Origin: Zantedeschia hybrid cultivar
Taxonomy: Eukaryota > Streptophyta > Magnoliopsida > Alismatales > Araceae
NCBI GenBank assembly: GCA_030544215.1
Contig: JARZZO010000014.1
Location: forward strand, 1,473,886-1,537,885
Length of the DNA: 64,000 nucleotides
Direction: 5' to 3'
A model generated the notes under the pieces. The model was given only the letters and a program-made list of their open reading frames with translations. It did not search any database and was not told the origin of the DNA. Below, piece after piece: positions 58,477 to 64,000 of the stretch (position 1 is its first letter; each line of letters opens with the position of its first letter). The position numbers were made by a program, and so were the translations under genes.

Positions 58477-60736
58477 TTATGCAGGATGATTGGAGGCATC
58501 TTACCCTGGGATATTCGGGCATCTCACTGGCCCCGTTGCAGGGCATCTCCGACCCTATCTCAGGGTAGCCCTCTCCGTCTCAGAGAAGAACTCAAGAAAA
58601 TAGTAGAAATTTGCAGCAAATACTCATCATTATTTTGAAAAAAAAGTAATAAACACTATTTAAAGAGAAAACAAACCCCAAAAACTCCTTAAATTTGACT
58701 ATGGACCAAAATAAACCGAACCTAACAAACATTGTGAAAATTCACACTAAAAATCCCTAAAAATAGAAAATCGCACCTAAAATCTAGGAAAAACAGAAAA
58801 TCAACTAAATGGGCTCCAAATGGGCTAAACCAAATATCTGTGGACTCATGATCTAAAATCATATGCATTAAACACACCTTCGTGAATCTTCAAGCCACAA
58901 CAAAGATGGAATGACTTTTTGACGGTGATAAATTGGGGATGTTGTGTCTAATGCATTGGTTATATTGGCACAGTGATTCTGGACCCTTATGATTCTTATC
59001 CAATTTGAGAAAACTCGTCCTCAAGTTTTGAAGTGCTACAGTATCCACGGAGACATGATGAGAGCAACGAAGCTAGGAAATATGATCCATGCGAAGGAGA
59101 CCCTTAAATCGATGTGGAAATTGTCTCAACATTGCACCATATCATTTCAAAGTCACCCAGATCCATGTTAAAATCCATAACTGCATCAGGAGAGAGCAAC
59201 ACTTTAACATTCTAGATCTCAAACAGGTGCTCTTAAAGTAAGTGCAACCTATGTCAAATCAATTCATGAGTGTCTGATCTCATACAGCCTGGTCAGGTGA
59301 GCTATTGATAATTGTCAGTGATGAACCTGTCTCGAACACATCATCAGATCTCAAGTGGAGTCCTACTTCAACAAACAATGCAATATCCTAAGCAATCAAT
59401 TGAGCAAGAATAATTATGGGCAACTAATTGGCTTCAAATATGTACTATGAAATCAAATTTAAATCGGATGCTATAAACAAATTATGATTCCAAGCATCAG
59501 AAAGCAATGAACCCATATCGCTTGTGCTGGCAATGAAGAGCTCCTCCACTATTGTCAGCTCTCGTGGAATAATTGCAGTATAATGAGGATGACATGATGA
59601 ATTTGAGTAAGCAAACTTTCCCTTTAAATGAATTGGTTGAAGAGTACACTTTGTCAATCAAGGTGTATAGATGTTCTTCCATCTAATCCTTTCCCAGACT
59701 GATGTGAGAACCACATAAATCAATAGTGCACCATGCTCCGTTGATTTAAGTAACAACATTTGACAAACTAATCCCCGTACATTGCGGATAAAATTCTATA
59801 AAAGCTCGTTCTCCTTCCACAATACCCTCCCTATTCTTCAACAATAAATCAACGATGGCACGAGAAATAAAGTTTTCATGCTCCCTTTCGTTCAGAACCA
59901 TTGTGGCATGTTCTTTATTGGGCAAAGTCATGTTGAAGGTCAAAAGCTTGAGATGATGTTGTGGGAGAGTGTACCTACAGTGGCCGGAAGAGGGTACGCA
60001 TATTAAGGCAGCTAGCATGGGCCTCAGGATGCACACACAGGAGACTTCGGGATGTGTACAGGGGCGGCATGCAAAATGACGCACTCTAGTGATGCGGCCA
60101 TGTTGGATGAGGCGGCCTCACTACAAGGATGCTGGCGACACGATCAACACACAAAGTAGAGCATGGAGGCTCCGTCGACAGTTGAGGCGAGCCTCTGAGG
60201 CAGACATGCAAATGAAGGCGGCTGGCACGAGAATTAAAAAATGTGCACGGACATCTTCAGGGAGTGTGCAAGGGTGCCACACAAGACAAGGCACTGCGAT
60301 GGTAGAGACACACCAAACAAGACAGGTGGTCGATGTAGAGGCCGCTTTAACAACCCCCAAAATGAGGGCAGTGCAATAACAGGTCCTAACGCATCGCCCG
60401 GTGCAGTGGATCACAGCACACAATTGAAGGGATGTTGGCTCCCATACTGAAGGGGGCTAGGGTGGCCCGGCCTACTATAGGACCAGGTCATGGGTGGTGC
60501 GGACCACCTTTGTCCTGGTTGAACCATGTAGGGTTGCAAGTGCGGGTCGGGGGTGGAGACCTGGGGCTGGGGAGGGGTGCACAGGGTCTCTATCGTGCCC
60601 AAGGGCCTGTTGGCCTGTGCCAGTGCATGAGCACCTAGCGTGTAGGATCAGGCACACTCAAGCGTGTTCCTGTGCACATGGGAATAGGTGAGGTTCTCAT
60701 ACCCCCCTATTTCGCATCCGTACAATGCGTACGGCG

Positions 60737-60772
<36 letters not shown>

Positions 60773-61165
60773 GATATTGATGTGGGGTGATCGGAGGTGT
60801 CTTACCTCGTATATTCAGGCATCCCACCCGGCCCCCATCTCAGGGCTTTCTTGACCCTGTCTGAGGGTCGTCTTCTTTGTCTCCAAGAAGAACTCACGAC
60901 AATAGCAGAAATTCACAGAAAATATTCATCATTAATTTGAGAAATAGTATTACAACACTATTTATACAGAAATACTTAAAGTTGACTTTGGATCAAAGTA
61001 TCCCTAATCTAAAAGAATATTGCAAAAGATCGCATTAAAAATCCCTAAAAATGGAAAGTCACACCTAAAATCTAGAAAAAATAGAAAATCAACTAAATGG
61101 GTTCAAAATGGGCCACAAAATATCTACAGACTCCTGGTCCAAAATCCTATGCATTAAACATGCTC
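58477..61165 (-). mobile_element. Degenerate LTR retroelement bounded by ~400-bp direct repeats
   Basis: The segments 58477-58882 and 60777-61165 align along their length: CATCTCA/CATCCCA, CCCCATCTCAGGG-like, AAGAAGAACTCA, AGTAGAAATT/AGCAGAAATT, AATCCCTAAAAAT, CACACCTAAAATCTAG, TCAACTAAATGGG and ATGCATTAAACA. Between them, near 59000, the minus strand reads CTTCAAAACTTGAGGACGAG, like the end of Ty3/gypsy polyproteins before the 3' LTR. The interior has no intact coding region. LTR ends are not precise. Confidence 0.5.
60738..60769. repeat. (GA)n microsatellite
   Basis: About 16 GA units at the inner border of the right-hand LTR-like repeat. Confidence 0.95.
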
Positions 61166-61298
61166 TGGAGGTCCTTTTTGGCTCTTTTTTTAGTAAGTTG
61201 TCTTTTTATAACACACTCTCTAACATCCTTATCTCTCTAAATTTTTTTTCTCTTGCTCCTTTTTTTTTCTTATCTTAGTTACATTAGTATTAACAATT

Positions 61299-62019
61299 CT
61301 TTTTTTGGGGGGGGGAAGGTGACCTAAGTCACAATTCATTCCATAAAGAAGAAAATTACAAGATCAACGAGTACACACAAGGGTACAAAGATCAACCCAC
61401 AACCCAACAGTACCCAAAACACCCATTACAAAACCACCACCACCCATCCCTATTTTATCTAGAAGATAAAGTCGGATAAAAAACAGAAAATTACAGCACT
61501 AAAGACCGGATGGAAAATTCCTCCATTGAGTAGCCACAATGGAAACCGATGTACCCACAGCTCTACCCCATTCAATCATGAAATGCAATGCTCTTTTGAT
61601 TATATCGGAAACACAGTTGTAGTCTTCTGAGAATCTTCTTTTATTTCTCTCATACTAGGTAGCCCAAAGCATAGCTGATAAATCAACAACCACACATCTT
61701 TGTCTGGGTAAGATGTATTAATCTGCATCCATCCTTTCAATAACTCCATCACTGTGTTAGGCTCATTCCAATGAAGATGAAAATGTTTACACAGAGCTGT
61801 CCACAAGAAATTGATAATCCCGCACTGACAGAATAGATGATCAATGCTCTCTTCCATGATTCCACATAACAAACATCTAGAATTCGGAATATGAATAGAT
61901 CTCTTTATCCTATCAGCAGTTGGCAGTCTTTTCCAAGCCACGTTCCAAAGAAAAATCTTATCTTATTTGGTAGTTGGTTTGACCACACTCTCTTTCCACC
62001 AGACCCTGCAACCTCTATC
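61299..62019 (-). mobile_element. L1 LINE, 5' truncated, 721 bp, with target duplication
   Basis: ATTAACAATT (61289-61298) and ATTAACAGTT (62020-62029) flank it, a 10-bp duplication with one mismatch. Minus strand: MAWKRLPTADRIKRSI, then zf-RVT CLLCGIMEESIDHLFCQCG (61880-61820), then LWTALCKHF. The 3' tail GTGAC-TTAG-GTCAC and CTTCC lies at 61332-61315, ending in a C/A-rich run. Confidence 0.88.
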
Positions 62020-62029
62020 ATTAACAGTT

Positions 62030-62729
62030 TTTAATAGTAAATAAAATCAATAAGTTTATTATATTGTGTTTTGAAAGAAAATTAATAAATATGCACCATT
62101 ATTTTTTCGTTGAGGATTATCCGATTCTAGATACAAGCGACAATAAAGTACTTCAATCGTATATATTTACTATAATTTTTTTTTATCAATGACTAGAATG
62201 TATACCCCTTTTGGTGCCAATGCTACATTCTCATTGTATAAGATCGTATTGAAATTTTTATCAACGATACGATATTGTATTATGAGAATATAGTCCTTAC
62301 CCTAAAGGGTAGTATATATCCTAGGTACTGATAAACGATTTTAGTAAATGCATATGATTGAAGGACTTCTATTATTGCTTATATTCAAAATTGGATTATC
62401 ATCGGAAAAAAAAAAGAGTGGTGCATATTTCTTGATTTTCTTCAAAAGCAAAACATGGTAAACTTATAGATTTCATTTATCGTTGAGAATTTTTTATACT
62501 AATGTATGTAAGAAAAGGTAAAAAAGAGCAAGAGAAAATTTTAGAGATGGAAGATAGAGAAAAAATGTGTGTTATAAAGGACTACTTGCTAAAAACAAGA
62601 TAGACTTGACTTAGACAATAAGATAAAGTGAAGAAATCAAGGTTTGGAAAAAGATAACCATTTGTATATTTTTAATTTTTTATAATTTTTTTTAAATTTT
62701 CTGGACACTTAAAAATTAAATAAGGGAGA
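62030..62729. other. Intron 11, AT-rich, unassigned
   Basis: Very AT-rich with repeated ATACGATATTG-like words near 62250-62280. No element was identified. Confidence 0.4.
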
Positions 62730-63000
62730 AGGGGGTTGGCCCGGGATTGGCCAATCCGATCCGTCTGGATCGGACTGATCTGTGCTTGATCACCCATCCT
62801 TCCTTGGCTAGAAGCCCTCCAACAGGTAATTGGGGGGGTGGATGGGTTAAGGGCTATAACTAGCCCCCATTTGACCACTATTACCTGATCGCAAGTCCTC
62901 CTTAAGTCCTTGTTCCTCTCTCTCTCCCTCTCTCTCCCTCTCTCATAATCTCTACTTGTTCTCATTTGCTCTTCAATTCGACTTCAGGGGACAGCTTTCT
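62730..63000 (+). repeat. GATC-rich repeat with TATA-like box and CT-rich leader
   Basis: GGATTGGCCAATCCGATCC, CTGGATCGGACTGATC, then GGGCTATAACTAGCCC (a TATA-like box in a palindrome, near 62855), then CTCTCTCCCTCTCTC and CTCATTTGCTCTTC. The order matches the minus-strand copy at 2270-1545. Possible solo LTR. Confidence 0.4.
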
Positions 63001-64000
63001 GTGGCAATCAGATCGGCTCCAAAGTGGACATTCTTATGACTTCACTGTGGCTTAAGAGCTCAAAAGAAATTATTGTCATAGGATTGTGCCTCTGTGCCAT
63101 AGTGAGGCACTGGAATGACTTCGGTCCAATCCTTCCATGTTGTTGGCTTTATGTACCTGGTGTTGTAGCTTTTTTTTAATCTTCCTTTGTGTGTTCATGG
63201 TACCATTGTTACGTGTGATGTTCTCCATTGTCCAAATTATCGAGGTGCTTGAATAAGGATAAATATGGAAGTCTCAGAAAAGAATGTGAAGAAGTGAATG
63301 CCAGACAGATACAATTGATGAATTATTTGTGTCAAATGATCACCGCATTGGATGCAAGTAATTTGTCAGGTGTGTGTTTGACATGTACTTTTTTATATTC
63401 TTTTGTGGCACTTCTTTATTTATCTTTAGTCAGGCCCTTGCAAAGTTTGGGCAGTGGAAAATTTTCATTATGGTTTGGAGTGTAACAGTACAAATCTTAT
63501 TGTAAATTTACACTTACCAACATATGGTCATTGTAACTCATTAACTGTCAAACATATTTCACTTTCCAACAGCATAAAAAATGAATTGACCTAATCAAAT
63601 GAAAAGCTGTGCTTTATGGTCGAATCAATTATAAGGGGCATGTTGATACAGTGTCTTACTAATTTTTCCATGCTCAATTGTGTAACAGAACTTATGCACA
63701 CTGCAAATTGAAGTGGGAAATGAATTGTTTGTCTTTTACCTATCTCACCTTTCTCATCCAACCTTCGGACACAATGTGGACTGTATAGTATTTTTGGCTT
63801 TTCTCGGTAACACTCGTTAGCTAGAACGTGGCATTATGTTTGAAACTGTTTTAGAAACAAAAAAGAAAAAAAAAACAGAAAGAGGGGAGGGAGAAGAAAA
63901 AAAAGTAAAGAAGGGGAGAGGAGCTCTCCCCCCCCCCCCACACACACACACACAAAAACAAAACGGTGGGGGTGCCTACCACACCCCTTCCCTCTCTCTT
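63001..64000. other. Intron 11, unassigned, ending in simple sequence
   Basis: An 85-codon open stretch at 63228-63485 has no recognised family and no splice or codon evidence linking it to SEC6. Positions 63860-64000 are purine-rich, then a C run and a CACACA tract. Confidence 0.35.

Noticed and set aside
63228..63485. Open stretch as the next SEC6 exon
   Set aside because: Its translation (KYGSLRKECEEVNARQ) does not resemble SEC6, and no suitable phase or splice sites support it.
1..64000. CRISPR arrays, bacterial operons or organelle insertions
   Set aside because: No spacer-repeat arrays, Shine-Dalgarno-linked genes or recognisable plastid or mitochondrial genes were seen.

Overview
This is plant nuclear DNA. 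It has GT-AG introns, plant-type L1 LINEs, hAT transposons with a BED-finger transposase, TRIM-like elements primed by initiator tRNA-Met, and an interstitial block of the plant telomere unit TTTAGGG. The species cannot be fixed from the sequence. Giant introns filled with L1 and hAT elements would suit an early-diverging eudicot (Nelumbo-like) or a magnoliid; this is inference only.

Only one host gene was found: a middle portion of SEC6, the EXO70/SEC6-type exocyst tethering subunit, on the + strand. Eleven exons (10099-10191, 10691-10717, 28760-28867, 30561-30699, 30815-30859, 39054-39109, 53188-53296, 54073-54213, 54320-54499, 56138-56221, 56326-56412) join in a single frame and encode 356 codons, about 1.07 kb of coding sequence spread over 46.3 kb. 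The 5' exons lie upstream of the window. The 3' exons lie downstream, because no further exon is recognisable after 56412. One intron starts with GC instead of GT.

Almost everything else is intronic repeat. Positions 1-10098 (an upstream intron) hold LINE fragments, a TRIM-like element with a MITE in one LTR, and GATC-rich repeats. Intron 2 (18 kb) holds LINEs on both strands, an old hAT remnant, a glucanase pseudogene fragment, a LINE broken by several smaller insertions, and a long-TIR MITE. Intron 5 (8.2 kb) holds two LINE fragments; one contains a 5.38-kb hAT element with perfect 8-bp target duplications. Intron 6 (14.1 kb) is a nest: an old LINE broken by a near full-length LINE, which is itself broken by a 679-bp hAT derivative carrying a telomere-repeat core. 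A second LINE in the opposite orientation, carrying an RTE-like 3' tail, also lies inside the old LINE. Introns 9 and 11 carry a three-LTR TRIM, a MITE, a degenerate LTR element and another LINE tail.

The most interesting signals are in the mobile DNA. A hairpin with a changing but complementary stem lies just before the poly(A) tail of many LINE copies. An ATGA overlap joins ORF1 to ORF2 in three LINEs, with a one-base variant in a fourth. Telomeric repeat replaces the interior of a hAT element. A 153-bp hairpin-bearing minisatellite lies upstream of the hAT transposase.
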